DNA of 64,000 nucleotides from Hyphomicrobiales bacterium (GTDB lineage: Bacteria > Pseudomonadota > Alphaproteobacteria > Rhizobiales > Rhizobiaceae), in the NCBI GenBank assembly GCA_900472485.1, contig UCII01000005.1:220520-284519 (forward strand), read 5' to 3'. The stretch's first letter is position 1. Each line of letters starts with the position of its first letter. This document shows, piece after piece, positions 1 through 9,160 of this stretch. The translations under genes were made by a program, and so were the position numbers. The notes beneath the pieces are model-generated. The model was not told where the DNA came from, ran no database searches, and was given only the letters and a program-made list of their open reading frames with translations.

Positions 1-1
1 G

Positions 2-340
2 CCGCTGCCGATCTCGATGGTCGCCGATACGTGTGCCTTCCGATCGTCCGTCTTCGCGGCGCTCGGCAAGGATGGTCTGCGCTGGCGGACGGTTTTCGAG
101 AACGGCAATATCGAGGCGACCACGGCAACTGTGCGTACGGACCTGGCCGTCACTGCCTGGCTCGCTTCGACCGTGCCGGCTGATCTCGATATCCTCACCG
201 TCGAGCAGGGTCTGCCCGAATTGCCGGTCTTTTCGATCAATCTGCATTTGCCGAAGAGTGGCGCGACGCCACAGGCGTTGGAGCTGGCCCGCCATATCCG
301 CGAGGGCATGATGCGGCCGCGCCAATCCGCGGCCGCCTAA
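2..340 (+). CDS. LysR-family transcriptional regulator, C-terminal part (5' truncated by window edge)
   Basis: The open frame runs in from the left edge without a stop and ends at the TAA at 338-340. The visible 112 residues resemble the second half of a LysR effector-binding domain: a PLPISMVAD strand, an FRSSVFAAL helix, then the repeated alpha/beta elements typical of this fold, ending in a helix and a short basic tail. The DNA-binding head lies outside the window, so target and ligand cannot be judged. The Met at position 17 is internal to the domain and is not taken as the true start. It converges on the citrate synthase-like gene with a 23-nt gap. Confidence 0.7.
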   Translation, partial: PLPISMVADTCAFRSSVFAALGKDGLRWRTVFENGNIEATTATVRTDLAVTAWLASTVPADLDILTVEQGLPELPVFSINLHLPKSGATPQALELARHIREGMMRPRQSAAA

Positions 341-363
341 GTTCCGTCTTCCGATAGACTGGC

Positions 364-1455
364 TTATGCCGCCTTCGGCAGTGGGCCGACATAGCGCGAC
401 TGCGGGCGGATCAAACGTCCGTCAAGCGTCTGCTCGCGGGCATGAGCGATCCAGCCAACCGTGCGGCCGATCGCGAAGACGCCGGTAAACGAGCTGCGCG
501 GGAAGCCAAGAGCGTCGAGCAGCAGGGCGGTGTAGTATTCGACGTTGACGTCCAAGGGCCGATCCGGCTTGCGCTCCTTCAGCAACGCCAGTGCCGCCGC
601 CTCGATGGCTTCCGCCAGCGCGATGCGCCCGGCATCCGCTTGTCCGCTGGCAAAGATCGGCTTCAATGCCGTCTTCAGCGCATCCGCGCGCGGATCGCGG
701 ACGCGGTAGATGCGATGGCCGAAGCCCATCAGCCGCTCCCCGCGATCGAGCGCGTCAGACAACCATGCGCGGGCATTTTCCGGTTTGCCGACACCATCAA
801 ACATATCGAGGACCGGGCCGGGGGCGCCGCCGTGCAGCGGGCCCTTGAGGGCGCTGATTGCTGCAAGCACGGAGGAGGTCAGGCCGGCCTGGGTCGAGGC
901 GATGACGCGGGAGGCGAAGGTCGACGCATTCAAGCCGTGATCGGAAATCGTCACCAGATAGGCATCGAGGCCTGCCGTCTGCTCCGCTGTCGATACACGG
1001 CCCGTCAGCATGCGCAGGATATCACCGGATTGGGACAAGGATGCATCCGGCTTGATCGGTGCCTGGCCGTTCTGTAATCGCAAGATGGCCGGCAGGAAAA
1101 CGGCCGGGGCCGCCATCAGGCGGATCGCGGTGGCGAAATCCTCACCATCAGCAACGCGCGCCAGCAAGGCCCGCACGGCATCCACCGGCGGCAGTGCGAG
1201 CAGGGCGGCATCGGCAGCCTCAACATGCGGGAAAAGCGCAACGCGAGCCGCGCCGAGCTGAGCTCGGATGGAAGCCGCGTCGATATGTTCGTCAAACAGG
1301 CCATCCAGCAGCAGCGCCGCAACATCCTCGAAGCGGCTAGTCGCCACCAGATCATCGAGCGACACGCCGCGGATGATCAGGCGACCGGCAGCGCCGTCGA
1401 CGTCGGACAGCTTGGTTTCTGCGGCAATGACATCTTCAAGACCACTTTTCATCAT
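364..1455 (-). CDS. Citrate synthase-like protein (citrate/2-methylcitrate synthase family)
   Basis: A 363-residue citrate synthase-fold protein, predicted to condense acetyl-CoA (or propionyl-CoA) with oxaloacetate in the cytosol. Family motifs are clear: DHGLNASTF (His173), GPLHGGA (His208) and GFGHRIYR (His247). The position of the catalytic Asp in classical enzymes holds Glu306 (NVEYYTA), so the activity or substrate may differ from GltA. It is shorter than the roughly 430-residue type II GltA and is probably a dimeric type I form. The start has AAAGGAG 4 nt upstream; the adjacent ATG at 1452 is equally possible. It is transcribed divergently from the HTH-fused paralogue at 1537, which suggests joint control or a two-subunit enzyme. 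Confidence 0.85.
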   Translation of the reverse strand: MMKSGLEDVIAAETKLSDVDGAAGRLIIRGVSLDDLVATSRFEDVAALLLDGLFDEHIDAASIRAQLGAARVALFPHVEAADAALLALPPVDAVRALLARVADGEDFATAIRLMAAPAVFLPAILRLQNGQAPIKPDASLSQSGDILRMLTGRVSTAEQTAGLDAYLVTISDHGLNASTFASRVIASTQAGLTSSVLAAISALKGPLHGGAPGPVLDMFDGVGKPENARAWLSDALDRGERLMGFGHRIYRVRDPRADALKTALKPIFASGQADAGRIALAEAIEAAALALLKERKPDRPLDVNVEYYTALLLDALGFPRSSFTGVFAIGRTVGWIAHAREQTLDGRLIRPQSRYVGPLPKAA

Positions 1456-1496
1456 TGTTCTCCTTTGACTATCCGATTAGATCGGCTCTATTCCTA

Positions 1497-1525
1497 TTGA
1501 CGTCAATCTTGATGCAATTGATCAA
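1497..1525. promoter_or_regulatory. Palindromic operator candidate between divergent citrate synthase-like genes
   Basis: The 81-bp gap between the two start codons holds a perfect 10-bp palindrome TTGACGTCAA (1497-1506). It is followed by TTGATGCAATTGATCAA (1509-1525), which ends in the perfect palindrome TTGATCAA. Both sit just upstream of the HTH-bearing gene and within the shared promoter space. The sequence is seen directly; binding by the neighbouring HTH protein is inference. Confidence 0.45.
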
Positions 1526-1536
1526 TATGAGGACCG

Positions 1537-2670
1537 ATGAGCTGGCTAACGGCGGAGCAGGCGTTGAACCTGTTGGGAACGAAATCACAGACGCTCTACG
1601 CCAATGTCAGCCGCGGGCGCATTCGTGCGAAAGCGGATCCCGCGGATACACGGCGCAGCCTCTATTTCGCCGATGACGTCAAACGATTGGCCGCCCGCCA
1701 TGCCGGAAGGCGCAAGACAGAGGCGGTGGCCGCCGAGGCTATTCAATGGGGCGATCCGGTATTGCCATCGGCGCTGTCGACCGTTTCGAACGGCAGGCTT
1801 TTCTATCGCGGCAAGGATGTGGCGATGCTTGCCGAAAGCGGAAGCCTCGAAGATATCGCGCTTCTGCTTTGGGACATGAAGCGGCCATTGCGATTCGAGC
1901 AAAGCGAGACTCGGCAGGAGCCGCCTTCGTTGGACAGCGCATTCTCCATGCTTGCCGAGCGCATAACGGGCGATCTGCCGTCACTGGGACGTTCGCTTCC
2001 TGCCCTGCAGAACGAAGCTGAAAGCGTGTTGAGTACGGTGGCCAAGGCACTGGCTCCCGGCCCATGGGATCAGCCGCTGCATCGACGTCTCGCTACGGCC
2101 TGGAACCGTCCGGATGCCGAGGATGTGATCCGCCGTAGTTTCGTCTTACTAGCCGATCATGAGCTGAACGCTTCGACCTTCACCGCGCGGATCACGGCGT
2201 CCGCCGGCGCGACATTATCTGCGGCCACTCTATCCGGTCTTTCGACGCTGACGGGGCCGCTGCATGGCGGTGCGTGGCAGAGCGTGCGCACGCTAATCGC
2301 GCGGGCAGCCACGACCGGAGTGCATGAAGCGGTGCGCAGCTATCTGGCGGAAGGGCGGCCATTGCCGGCTTTCGGCCATCAGCTTTATCCTGATGTCGAT
2401 ATCCGCGGAGAGGCGTTGCTTGGCTGCTTCACGCTGCCGCCGCTTTTCGCCAAGGTTCGCGATGTCGGCGAACAGCTGGTCGGTGAGCGGGTCAATATTG
2501 ACTTCGCTTTGACAGCGATGACCCACGCCCATCATCTTCCGGAGGATGCGCCGCTGATCATTTTCGCACTCGCCCGCTCGGTCGGCTGGCTTGCGCATGC
2601 CATGGAGCAGGCCACCAGCGGCAGGCTCATTCGGCCGCGTGCGCGTTATGTCGGTCCGCCGGTACCATGA
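1537..2670 (+). CDS. Citrate synthase-family protein with N-terminal helix-turn-helix domain
   Basis: A 377-residue protein in two parts. Residues 1-60 look like a MerR/excisionase-type helix-turn-helix (LTAEQALNLLG, TLYANVSRGRI, then a basic stretch RRK). Residues 80-377 form a citrate synthase fold with DHELNASTF (His208), GPLHGGA (His243), AFGHQLYP (His281) and NIDFALT (Asp322). All catalytic positions are therefore occupied by usual residue types, unlike the paralogue on the other strand. Start: GAGGA 3 nt upstream of ATG. The architecture suggests a regulator sensing CoA-ester or oxaloacetate levels, or a moonlighting enzyme. Predicted proteins of this kind occur in rhizobia, but I know of no assigned function. 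Confidence 0.85.
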   Translation: MSWLTAEQALNLLGTKSQTLYANVSRGRIRAKADPADTRRSLYFADDVKRLAARHAGRRKTEAVAAEAIQWGDPVLPSALSTVSNGRLFYRGKDVAMLAESGSLEDIALLLWDMKRPLRFEQSETRQEPPSLDSAFSMLAERITGDLPSLGRSLPALQNEAESVLSTVAKALAPGPWDQPLHRRLATAWNRPDAEDVIRRSFVLLADHELNASTFTARITASAGATLSAATLSGLSTLTGPLHGGAWQSVRTLIARAATTGVHEAVRSYLAEGRPLPAFGHQLYPDVDIRGEALLGCFTLPPLFAKVRDVGEQLVGERVNIDFALTAMTHAHHLPEDAPLIIFALARSVGWLAHAMEQATSGRLIRPRARYVGPPVP

Positions 2671-2702
2671 TCTCATTCTTACCGAGCGCAGGTGCTTTCT
2701 GC

Positions 2703-3074
2703 TCAACTCACCGGCAGGTGATAAACGGCTTCGACATTGTGGCCATCGGGATCAAGAATGAAAGCGCCATAATAGTTCGGATGATAATGGGGTCGCAGAC
2801 CCGGAGCACCGTTATCGATGCCGCCGGCGATGATCCCGACCCGATGGAACTCATCGACGAGCCCCCTGTTTGGGGCGGCAAAAGCGATATGGGCGCCTGT
2901 TTGCAAAGCATCGCGCTGACCAATCCAGAAGAAAGCCTTCTGGCCGATACCGTAACCCGCAAATCTTTCGCCTTCGGCATAAAGACGCTCTATGCCGATA
3001 GAGCGCAATATCGTGTCGTAGAAGATCTTCGATCGCTCGAGATCGCGAACCCCGATCGTCACATGATCGAGCAC
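2703..3074 (-). CDS. VOC (glyoxalase/bleomycin resistance) family protein
   Basis: A small single-domain VOC protein of about 123 residues (LDHVTIGVRDLERSKIFY at the start, DPDGHNVEAVYH at the end), a fold used by glyoxalases, dioxygenases and antibiotic-binding proteins; the substrate is unknown. The frame can extend to a TTG at 3086, but GTG at 3074 has GGAGGG just upstream and begins exactly where family members begin, so it is preferred. The gene converges with the HTH-citrate synthase gene (32-nt gap) and follows the TehA-type gene on the same strand (30-nt gap), so the two may be co-transcribed. Confidence 0.8.
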   Translation of the reverse strand: MLDHVTIGVRDLERSKIFYDTILRSIGIERLYAEGERFAGYGIGQKAFFWIGQRDALQTGAHIAFAAPNRGLVDEFHRVGIIAGGIDNGAPGLRPHYHPNYYGAFILDPDGHNVEAVYHLPVS

Positions 3075-3104
3075 ATCACCCTCCAAAAGTGAGATTGAGC
3101 TCTA

Positions 3105-4106
3105 CTACCGCTGACCAACGGCGCCTGCGTCGCGGTCGGCAAGCGCGACCCAGCCAATGACAAGTTTGCGGTTGGCAATCAGCCAGATCGTCGCCAGCAA
3201 GATCAAACCCACGACGATATTGGCGGCGATGAAGAGAATGGGAGCAAGTTGCGTGACCGGGCCGACATTGCCACGCTCAACAAGGCGCATCGGGGCGGCC
3301 GCCAGTGCGGTCGCGCCGAAGGTGAAGGCCCAATAGGCGGAGCTGAAGCCCTCCTTCATGATCCAGGGCAGAAGGCGCAACATGATCAGAGCCTGCAGCA
3401 GGCCGTAGCCGATCATTGCGTGGACGAGCATGTCGGGCGGGCCTTGCGTGACGCTAATATAGGCCAGCGCACCAACGGCCGGCGGAGCCAGCTGAATTCC
3501 GAGGGTCGGCCGCAGCGGCGGTGCCAGCGCCGGTCCCGTCAGCAGGCGATGCAGCAGGGCGGATTCGATGGCAAGCCACGCGAAGAAGCCGGCGCCGAAG
3601 AAAAGCTGCGCCCATTGCGGGAAGCCCAATGCGGCGCCGACGATGGCGGTCACGAAGCTGCCGGCGACGCTTGGCAGATAGAGCACCGCTGTCGTCGTGG
3701 CGATATCGCGCTCGCCCTGCCAGAGCCCTCCGGTACGCCAGACGGAGAAGGCCAGTGTGTAGACGGCGCCGATCAGGAATATGGTTTCGGCGCCGATACG
3801 CGAATAAGGCAGGAGGCCCCCGGCCACCAGCATAGTCGCGACCCCGACAAGGCCGATGAAGCAGCATTGGACAGGGTGCGCCACTTCCTTGAATGCCTCC
3901 TCGCGCGCCACCATCCATTTCAAAGCGTAGAGCACGATCAGCATCAGCCAGACGCCGAGCGCCAGAAAGCTCAGCACTTCCCCGACAAGTGCCGGCAGGT
4001 GCCAGATACGTGCGCCCACGCGCCAGGCATTGGCGAGGCCGGAAAGCCCCAGAACCACACCGAAAAAAGAAGCTGGAACCAGCGGCAATTTCAAAGACGC
4101 AGCCAT
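3105..4106 (-). CDS. TehA/SLAC1-family transporter (tellurite-resistance/dicarboxylate type)
   Basis: An integral membrane protein of 333 residues with about ten hydrophobic segments, matching the TehA / C4-dicarboxylate transporter (TDT, SLAC1-like) family of inner-membrane anion channels. The N-terminus LKLPLVPASFFGVVLGLSGLANAWR matches the first helix of that family. An open frame continues 53 codons upstream to 4265, but AAAGGGGG lies 4 nt before the ATG at 4106, and the extension is polar and unlike the family, so 4106 is chosen. The substrate (tellurite, dicarboxylate or another anion) cannot be read from sequence. Confidence 0.8.
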   Translation of the reverse strand: MAASLKLPLVPASFFGVVLGLSGLANAWRVGARIWHLPALVGEVLSFLALGVWLMLIVLYALKWMVAREEAFKEVAHPVQCCFIGLVGVATMLVAGGLLPYSRIGAETIFLIGAVYTLAFSVWRTGGLWQGERDIATTTAVLYLPSVAGSFVTAIVGAALGFPQWAQLFFGAGFFAWLAIESALLHRLLTGPALAPPLRPTLGIQLAPPAVGALAYISVTQGPPDMLVHAMIGYGLLQALIMLRLLPWIMKEGFSSAYWAFTFGATALAAAPMRLVERGNVGPVTQLAPILFIAANIVVGLILLATIWLIANRKLVIGWVALADRDAGAVGQR

Positions 4107-4410
4107 ATGCCCCCTTTGACGCCCTGTATGAGCGCCGCCCCAAAGAGAATAATGCAAAGAACCCGAGACCGATGCTAAATCATCGATGCGAATGGGAGAG
4201 CAAAATACAGCTTTCCTCGAAGCCGGCAAAGCGCGATCATGGTGAAAAGTGGGAGGTTTGACCAAGCGATATCACAGATGCGTGAACGGGCGAATTTTTC
4301 TTCGCTGTCCGGCCTGTGCATAGCTCGCCCGTCATTTGTTCATTGGAAAATACTGCGAAATGTCTCTATTGAACATTCAAACGATTAAAACCGTCCTAGG
4401 AGACTGACAT
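4107..4410. other. Intergenic region, divergent promoters of tehA-like gene and gnd
   Basis: About 300 bp between two divergent starts. It is AT-richer near 4290-4390 and holds the gnd ribosome-binding site (TAGGAGA). No operator, repeat or terminator stands out by eye. Confidence 0.4.
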
Positions 4411-5436
4411 ATGCAAATCGGAATGATTGGCCTTGGCCGTATGGGCAACAACATGGTGCAGCGCCTGATGAGAGGCGGTCACAGCGCGGTTGTTTTCGAT
4501 GCGCGTCCGGAAAGCGTCGCGGGGCTTGAGCAGCTCGGCGCCACCGGCAGCAAGTCTCTCGCGGATTTCGTATCGAAACTTGCGAAGCCGCGCGTCGTCT
4601 GGCTTATGTTGCCGGCTGCAATCGTCGATCAGGAACTGGCCGCGATCGTCCCGTTGCTGGAAGAGGGCGACATCGTCATCGATGGCGGCAACTCCTATTA
4701 TCACGACGATATTCGCCGCGCCGAAGAGCTGAAGCCGAAGGGCATCCATTATGTCGACGTCGGCACCAGCGGCGGTGTTTTCGGCCTGGAGCGCGGCTAT
4801 TGCCTGATGATCGGCGGCGAGAAGGAAACTGTCCGGCATCTCTCGCCGATCTTCGCAACGCTCGCTCCCGGCGTCGGTGATGTCGCTCCGTCGGCAATGC
4901 GCTCCGAAGAGGCTGCCAAGAACAGCACGGCAGAGCAGGGCTACCTGCATTGCGGCCCGTCCGGCGCCGGCCATTTCGTCAAGATGGTCCACAACGGCAT
5001 TGAATACGGCCTGATGGCCGCCTATGCCGAAGGCCTGAACGTGCTGCGCCATGCCAATATCGGCAAGCAGGACGCCGAGAAGGACGCTGAAACCGCGCCG
5101 CTCTCGCACCCGCAGTATTATCAGTATGATCTCGATATCGCCGAAATCTCCGAAGTCTGGCGCCGCGGCAGCGTGATCACCTCGTGGCTGCTCGACCTGA
5201 CGGCCGACGCCCTGCATGGCGACGCAGCCCTTTCGCAATATGCCGGCCGCGTGTCCGACTCCGGCGAAGGCCGCTGGACGATCTCGGCCGCGATTGACGA
5301 AGGCGTTCCGACGCCGGTGCTGAGCGCTGCGCTTTACGGCCGCTTCGCTTCGCGTGGCAATGACGATTACGCCAACAAGGTTCTCTCCGCCATGCGCGCC
5401 GGCTTCGGCGGCCACCATGAGAAGCCGGTAAAGTAA
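4411..5436 (+). CDS. gnd: 6-phosphogluconate dehydrogenase, decarboxylating (short type)
   Basis: Oxidatively decarboxylates 6-phosphogluconate to ribulose 5-phosphate in the cytosolic oxidative pentose phosphate pathway. At 341 residues it is the short form rather than the roughly 470-residue E. coli type. Visible: N-terminal Rossmann motif GLGRMG (residues 7-12), the signature region DGGNSYYHDD (about 91-100), the substrate loop GTSGGVFGLERGY (about 118-130), and GAGHFVKMVHNG with the catalytic Lys. The second strand ends in FDARPES, a pattern that often goes with NAD rather than NADP preference (inference). RBS TAGGAGACTGACAT before ATG. Monocistronic, with a terminator just after it. Confidence 0.9.
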   Translation: MQIGMIGLGRMGNNMVQRLMRGGHSAVVFDARPESVAGLEQLGATGSKSLADFVSKLAKPRVVWLMLPAAIVDQELAAIVPLLEEGDIVIDGGNSYYHDDIRRAEELKPKGIHYVDVGTSGGVFGLERGYCLMIGGEKETVRHLSPIFATLAPGVGDVAPSAMRSEEAAKNSTAEQGYLHCGPSGAGHFVKMVHNGIEYGLMAAYAEGLNVLRHANIGKQDAEKDAETAPLSHPQYYQYDLDIAEISEVWRRGSVITSWLLDLTADALHGDAALSQYAGRVSDSGEGRWTISAAIDEGVPTPVLSAALYGRFASRGNDDYANKVLSAMRAGFGGHHEKPVK

Positions 5437-5465
5437 TTGATTGGCCTATCGATTTGATGATTGCG

Positions 5466-5494
5466 AGCCGGGTGGTTCAAACTTCCCGGCTTTT
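5466..5494 (+). terminator. Rho-independent terminator of gnd
   Basis: Stem AGCCGGG (5466-5472) pairs with CCCGGCT (5485-5491), followed by TTT. It lies 30 nt after the gnd stop and before the convergent moeA end. Confidence 0.6.
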
Positions 5495-5564
5495 GCTTGC
5501 CCGCTTTTATTGTCTTGCTGCCTCCAGCAGGAAAACCGCGCTAAGCACTTTTCCCGGGGTAACT

Positions 5565-6791
5565 TCAGTCCAGCAGATCGGGTCGCAGGACTATGACCGG
5601 AGTGGGCGAGCCTATATCAAGCTGCGGCGCATGCGGCGGGCGGACGACCAGGCAGTCCGCGCGCGAAAAGACCTTCATCATCGATGAATCCTGCTTCGAG
5701 AAGGGCTCGGCGAGCCAGCCGCCGTCGGCAGCTTTCGTCAGCGTTGCGCGCATATAATCCTGCCGCTGATCGTTCGCGGCAAAGGATACTGCAGCACGCG
5801 CAAAGCCTTCACGCTTTACCGGAGGCAAAGATGCAAGCTTTCTTATCAATGGCTCGAGAAAGAGCAATCCGCAGACCAGGCTGGAGACGGGATTGCCGGG
5901 GAGGCCCAGGACATGCATGTCGCCGAGGCTGCCGACCATCAGCGGTTTGCCGGGGCGCATGGCAATGCGCCAGAAATCCAGCTTCATGCCTGCAGCGACC
6001 ATTGTCGCCTGCACCAGATCGTGATCACCGACAGAGGCGCCGCCGAGCGTGACGATGATGTCGGCCTTGGCCACCTGCGCACGGCCGATGGCGGCGGTAA
6101 TCTCGTTGCTGTCGTCGGCGACGATGCCGAGATCAAGCACATGCGCGCCGGCGTTGCGGGCCAGTGCGGCGATACCGAACGTGTTCGAGGCGATGATTTG
6201 CGATGGCCCCGGTTCACTGCCGGGTGCCACGAGTTCGTCGCCGGTCGCGAGAATCGCCACCAGCGGCCGCCGGTAGACATCCAATGCCGGATGGTTCATG
6301 GCCGCAGCGACGGTGAGCCGCGAAAAATCCATGACGGTGCCGGCAGGAAGCACCGATTCGCCTTCCAGGAAATCCTGTCCGCGCGGGCGAATATGCTGGC
6401 CCCTGCGCAGCGGATAGGTCGTGCGGATGCGATCACCCTCCAAGCGCTCCGCATCCTCCTGCAGGAGAACCGAATCAGCACCTGTCGGAACCGGCGCACC
6501 GGTGAAGATGCGAACCGCTTCGCGCTTGCCGACGCTACCATCGAAGGCATGGCCCGCGGCGGAGGCACCGATGACCCGCAGTTCCGAACCAGGCCCCGCC
6601 GCATCCTCGAAGCGCAGCGCGTAACCATCCATCGCCGATGCGTCGAAAGGCGGCTGTGTCAGGCGGGCCGTCAGATCTTTGGCCAGAACCCGGCCTTCGG
6701 CCATGTCGAGCGGAACACTTTCAATACGATGAATCGGCGCCGCACTGTCCAATAGGCGTGCCTGTGCGTCGGCAACGGGTAACAGGCTCAT
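5565..6791 (-). CDS. moeA: Molybdopterin molybdotransferase MoeA
   Basis: Inserts molybdate into adenylylated molybdopterin, the last common step of molybdenum cofactor synthesis, in the cytosol. At 408 residues it has the normal length. Domains: MoeA N-terminal region (about 1-170) with PPFDASAMDGYA; central MoCF-binding domain with ATGDELV, GGASVGDHD and MRPGKP; and LPGNPVSS leading into the C-terminal beta domain (about 330-408). It is the last gene of the leftward ppiD-trpD-trpC-moaC-moeA operon, 3 nt after moaC. In other alphaproteobacteria lexA often follows moeA; here gnd converges instead. Confidence 0.95.
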   Translation of the reverse strand: MSLLPVADAQARLLDSAAPIHRIESVPLDMAEGRVLAKDLTARLTQPPFDASAMDGYALRFEDAAGPGSELRVIGASAAGHAFDGSVGKREAVRIFTGAPVPTGADSVLLQEDAERLEGDRIRTTYPLRRGQHIRPRGQDFLEGESVLPAGTVMDFSRLTVAAAMNHPALDVYRRPLVAILATGDELVAPGSEPGPSQIIASNTFGIAALARNAGAHVLDLGIVADDSNEITAAIGRAQVAKADIIVTLGGASVGDHDLVQATMVAAGMKLDFWRIAMRPGKPLMVGSLGDMHVLGLPGNPVSSLVCGLLFLEPLIRKLASLPPVKREGFARAAVSFAANDQRQDYMRATLTKAADGGWLAEPFSKQDSSMMKVFSRADCLVVRPPHAPQLDIGSPTPVIVLRPDLLD

Positions 6792-6794
6792 AGA

Positions 6795-7289
6795 TCAGGC
6801 CCCCGAATGGCGGAAATCCCCCGACTTGCCGCCGGACTTCTCCAATAGAGTGATACCGCCGATTTCCATACCACGGTCGGCGGCCTTGGCCATGTCATAG
6901 ATCGTCAGACAAGCGACGGAAACCGCCGTCAGCGCTTCCATCTCGACTCCCGTGCGGCCGGTGAGCTTTGCCGTTGCAGTGACACGGAGCCCGGGCAGGG
7001 CGGCATCCTCTTCGATATCGACGGCGACCTTCGTCAGCATAAGCGGATGGCAAAGCGGGATGAGATTGCTGGTCTGCTTCGCCGCCATGATGCCGGCAAG
7101 CCGCGCCGTGCCGATGACATCGCCCTTCTTGGCGTTGCCGTCGCGGATCAGCGCCAGGGTCTCCGGCTTCATCCTGACGTAGCCGGTAGCCGTGGCGCTG
7201 CGGGCCGTCTCGGCCTTGTCGCCAACATCGACCATATGAGCTTCGCCCGACGCGTCGATATGCGTAAGACCGGCCTTCTCGGTGCTCAT
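6795..7289 (-). CDS. moaC: Cyclic pyranopterin monophosphate synthase MoaC
   Basis: Converts 3',8-cyclo-GTP to cyclic pyranopterin monophosphate, an early step of molybdenum cofactor synthesis. The 164-residue length is usual. Motifs: [14 protein letters not shown] near the N-terminus, IPLCHPL in the middle, [15 protein letters not shown] with the catalytic Asp and Lys, and the conserved C-terminus [11 protein letters not shown]. It sits 1 nt from trpC and 3 nt from moeA, so translation is probably coupled along the operon. Confidence 0.95.
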   Translation of the reverse strand: MSTEKAGLTHIDASGEAHMVDVGDKAETARSATATGYVRMKPETLALIRDGNAKKGDVIGTARLAGIMAAKQTSNLIPLCHPLMLTKVAVDIEEDAALPGLRVTATAKLTGRTGVEMEALTAVSVACLTIYDMAKAADRGMEIGGITLLEKSGGKSGDFRHSGA

Positions 7290-7290
7290 T

Positions 7291-8106
7291 TCACTCGGCC
7301 GCCAGAATGCCGGTTTCGCCGTTCAGCAGCAGTTTCGTTGCCGCCGTCACATCGTCCTTGCGCATGAGGCTTTCGCCGACAAGGAAGGTGCTGATGCCGA
7401 CGGCCTCGAGGCGCTTGCAGTCGGCATGGGTAAAGACGCCGCTTTCGCCGACCAACAGCCGATCATCCGGCACCATGGATGCCAGGTTCTCGCTAACCGT
7501 CAAACTGACTTCGAACGTGCGCAGATTGCGGTTGTTGATGCCGATCAGCGGAGAGGAGAGTTTTAGCGCACGATCCATCTCTTCAGCATCGTGCACCTCC
7601 ACTAGCACGTCCATGCCGAGGCTGAACGCTTCATCCTGGAGACGCTCGGCATCGTCGTCCGAAAGCGAGGCCATGATGAGGAGGATGCAATCGGCACCCC
7701 ACGCGCGAGCTTCCTGTACCTGATAGGTGTCGAACATGAAGTCCTTGCGCAATGCCGGCAGAGAGCAGGCGGCGCGGGCAGCCGTGAGAAACTCGGGGGC
7801 GCCCTGGAAGCTCGGCGTATCCGTCAGCACCGAAAGGCAGGCTGCACCACCGGCCTCATAGGCCTTGGCGAGGGCAGGCGGGTCGAAATCCGGACGGATC
7901 AAGCCTTTGGATGGGCTTGCCTTCTTGATTTCGGCAATCAGGCCGAACGCGCCAGAATCCTGTTTGGCGAGCAACGCCTTGTGAAAACCGCGCGGCGCGG
8001 ACTGTTCAGCCTGCATCGCCTTGAGATCGGCAAGGGAAAGCCTGGCCTTGGCAGCGGCGATCTCTTCGCGCTTGTAGGCTTCGATCTTTTGAAGGATATC
8101 GGTCAT
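7291..8106 (-). CDS. trpC: Indole-3-glycerol phosphate synthase
   Basis: Closes the ring of CdRP to make indole-3-glycerol phosphate in tryptophan synthesis. A monofunctional TIM-barrel of 271 residues, not fused to TrpF as in E. coli. Motifs: [10 protein letters not shown] (active-site Lys), [12 protein letters not shown] (catalytic Lys), LIGINNRNL and [10 protein letters not shown] with the phosphate-binding loop near the C-terminus. It follows trpD by 6 nt and precedes moaC by 1 nt; the trp genes and the moa/moe genes share an operon, an arrangement seen across alphaproteobacteria. Confidence 0.95.
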   Translation of the reverse strand: MTDILQKIEAYKREEIAAAKARLSLADLKAMQAEQSAPRGFHKALLAKQDSGAFGLIAEIKKASPSKGLIRPDFDPPALAKAYEAGGAACLSVLTDTPSFQGAPEFLTAARAACSLPALRKDFMFDTYQVQEARAWGADCILLIMASLSDDDAERLQDEAFSLGMDVLVEVHDAEEMDRALKLSSPLIGINNRNLRTFEVSLTVSENLASMVPDDRLLVGESGVFTHADCKRLEAVGISTFLVGESLMRKDDVTAATKLLLNGETGILAAE

Positions 8107-8112
8107 GACGTC

Positions 8113-9135
8113 CTAGTCCTGTTCTTCCTCGTTGGAAACGGCGATAAGCTTTTCCAACGCAACGGCGGTGGCGCCGCTATCGAGCGAATGGGCCGCGAGC
8201 TTCATGCCATCATGAAGCGTTTCCGCCTTGCCGGCAATGACCAGAGAGGCGGCCGCATTGGCAAGGGCGATGTCGCGATAGGCGTTCTTTTCGCCGCTCA
8301 GCACTGCACGAAGAGCTGCAGCGTTCGCAACGCCGTCGCCACCCTTGAGATCGGCAAGGTCGGCATGCTGCAGGCCGAAGTCAGCGGGTGTCAGCTCAAA
8401 AGTGCGGATCTTGCCATTCTCAAGTGCTGCGACGGAGGTCTTGCCGGTCGTCGTGATCTCGTCCAGACCGTCGCCGTGCACCACCCAGACGCTTTCCGCG
8501 TTGAGATCCTTCAGCACCTCGGCCAGCGGCAATACCCATTGTGGCGCAAAGACGCCCAGCAGCTGGCGACGAGCGCCGGCAGGATTGGACAGCGGACCAA
8601 GGAGATTGAAAATCGTGCGCGTGCCGAGTTCGACGCGCGAGGGGCCGACATGGCGCATGGAGGAATGATGCAGCTGCGCGAACATGAAGCCGATACCGGC
8701 TTCCCGAATGCAGCGGGCAATCGTCTCCGGTCCGATATCGAGCTTGATGCCCAGCACGGATTGCGTGTCGGCGGTGCCGGCCTTGGAACTTTGGGCACGA
8801 TTGCCGTGCTTGGCGACGGGCACGCCCGCGCCGGCAACGATAAACGCCGCCAGCGTCGAGATATTGTATGTGCCAAAGCCATCGCCGCCGGTGCCGACGA
8901 TATCGATCGCATCGGCAGGCGCTTCCACCGGCAGCATCTTGGCGCGCATGGTCGTCACGGCGCCGACGATTTCATCCACCGTCTCGCCGCGAACGCGCAG
9001 CGCCATGAGAAATGCACCGATCTGCGACGGCGTGGCCTCGCCCGACATCAGGATTTCGAATGCCTGCCGGGCTTCGTCCCGCGTCAGCGCCTCACGATTG
9101 GCGACCTTGGCGAGGAAAGGCTTCAATTCTGTCAT
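8113..9135 (-). CDS. trpD: Anthranilate phosphoribosyltransferase
   Basis: Transfers phosphoribose from PRPP to anthranilate, the second step of tryptophan synthesis. The 340 residues match the usual length. PRPP-binding signature [14 protein letters not shown] and the anthranilate/phosphate region [16 protein letters not shown] are intact; the N-terminal helical domain contains [19 protein letters not shown] preceded by GGGAGG about 9 nt upstream. No TrpG domain is fused, as expected where trpEG lies elsewhere. It lies 25 nt after ppiD. Confidence 0.95.
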   Translation of the reverse strand: MTELKPFLAKVANREALTRDEARQAFEILMSGEATPSQIGAFLMALRVRGETVDEIVGAVTTMRAKMLPVEAPADAIDIVGTGGDGFGTYNISTLAAFIVAGAGVPVAKHGNRAQSSKAGTADTQSVLGIKLDIGPETIARCIREAGIGFMFAQLHHSSMRHVGPSRVELGTRTIFNLLGPLSNPAGARRQLLGVFAPQWVLPLAEVLKDLNAESVWVVHGDGLDEITTTGKTSVAALENGKIRTFELTPADFGLQHADLADLKGGDGVANAAALRAVLSGEKNAYRDIALANAAASLVIAGKAETLHDGMKLAAHSLDSGATAVALEKLIAVSNEEEQD

Positions 9136-9160
9136 TGATGATCCATCCTCCCGTATGGGT

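Noticed and set aside
4396..5418. 340-codon open frame on the minus strand
   Set aside because: It is fully antisense to gnd, which has clear catalytic motifs; the reverse frame has no family likeness and arises from GC-rich codon use.
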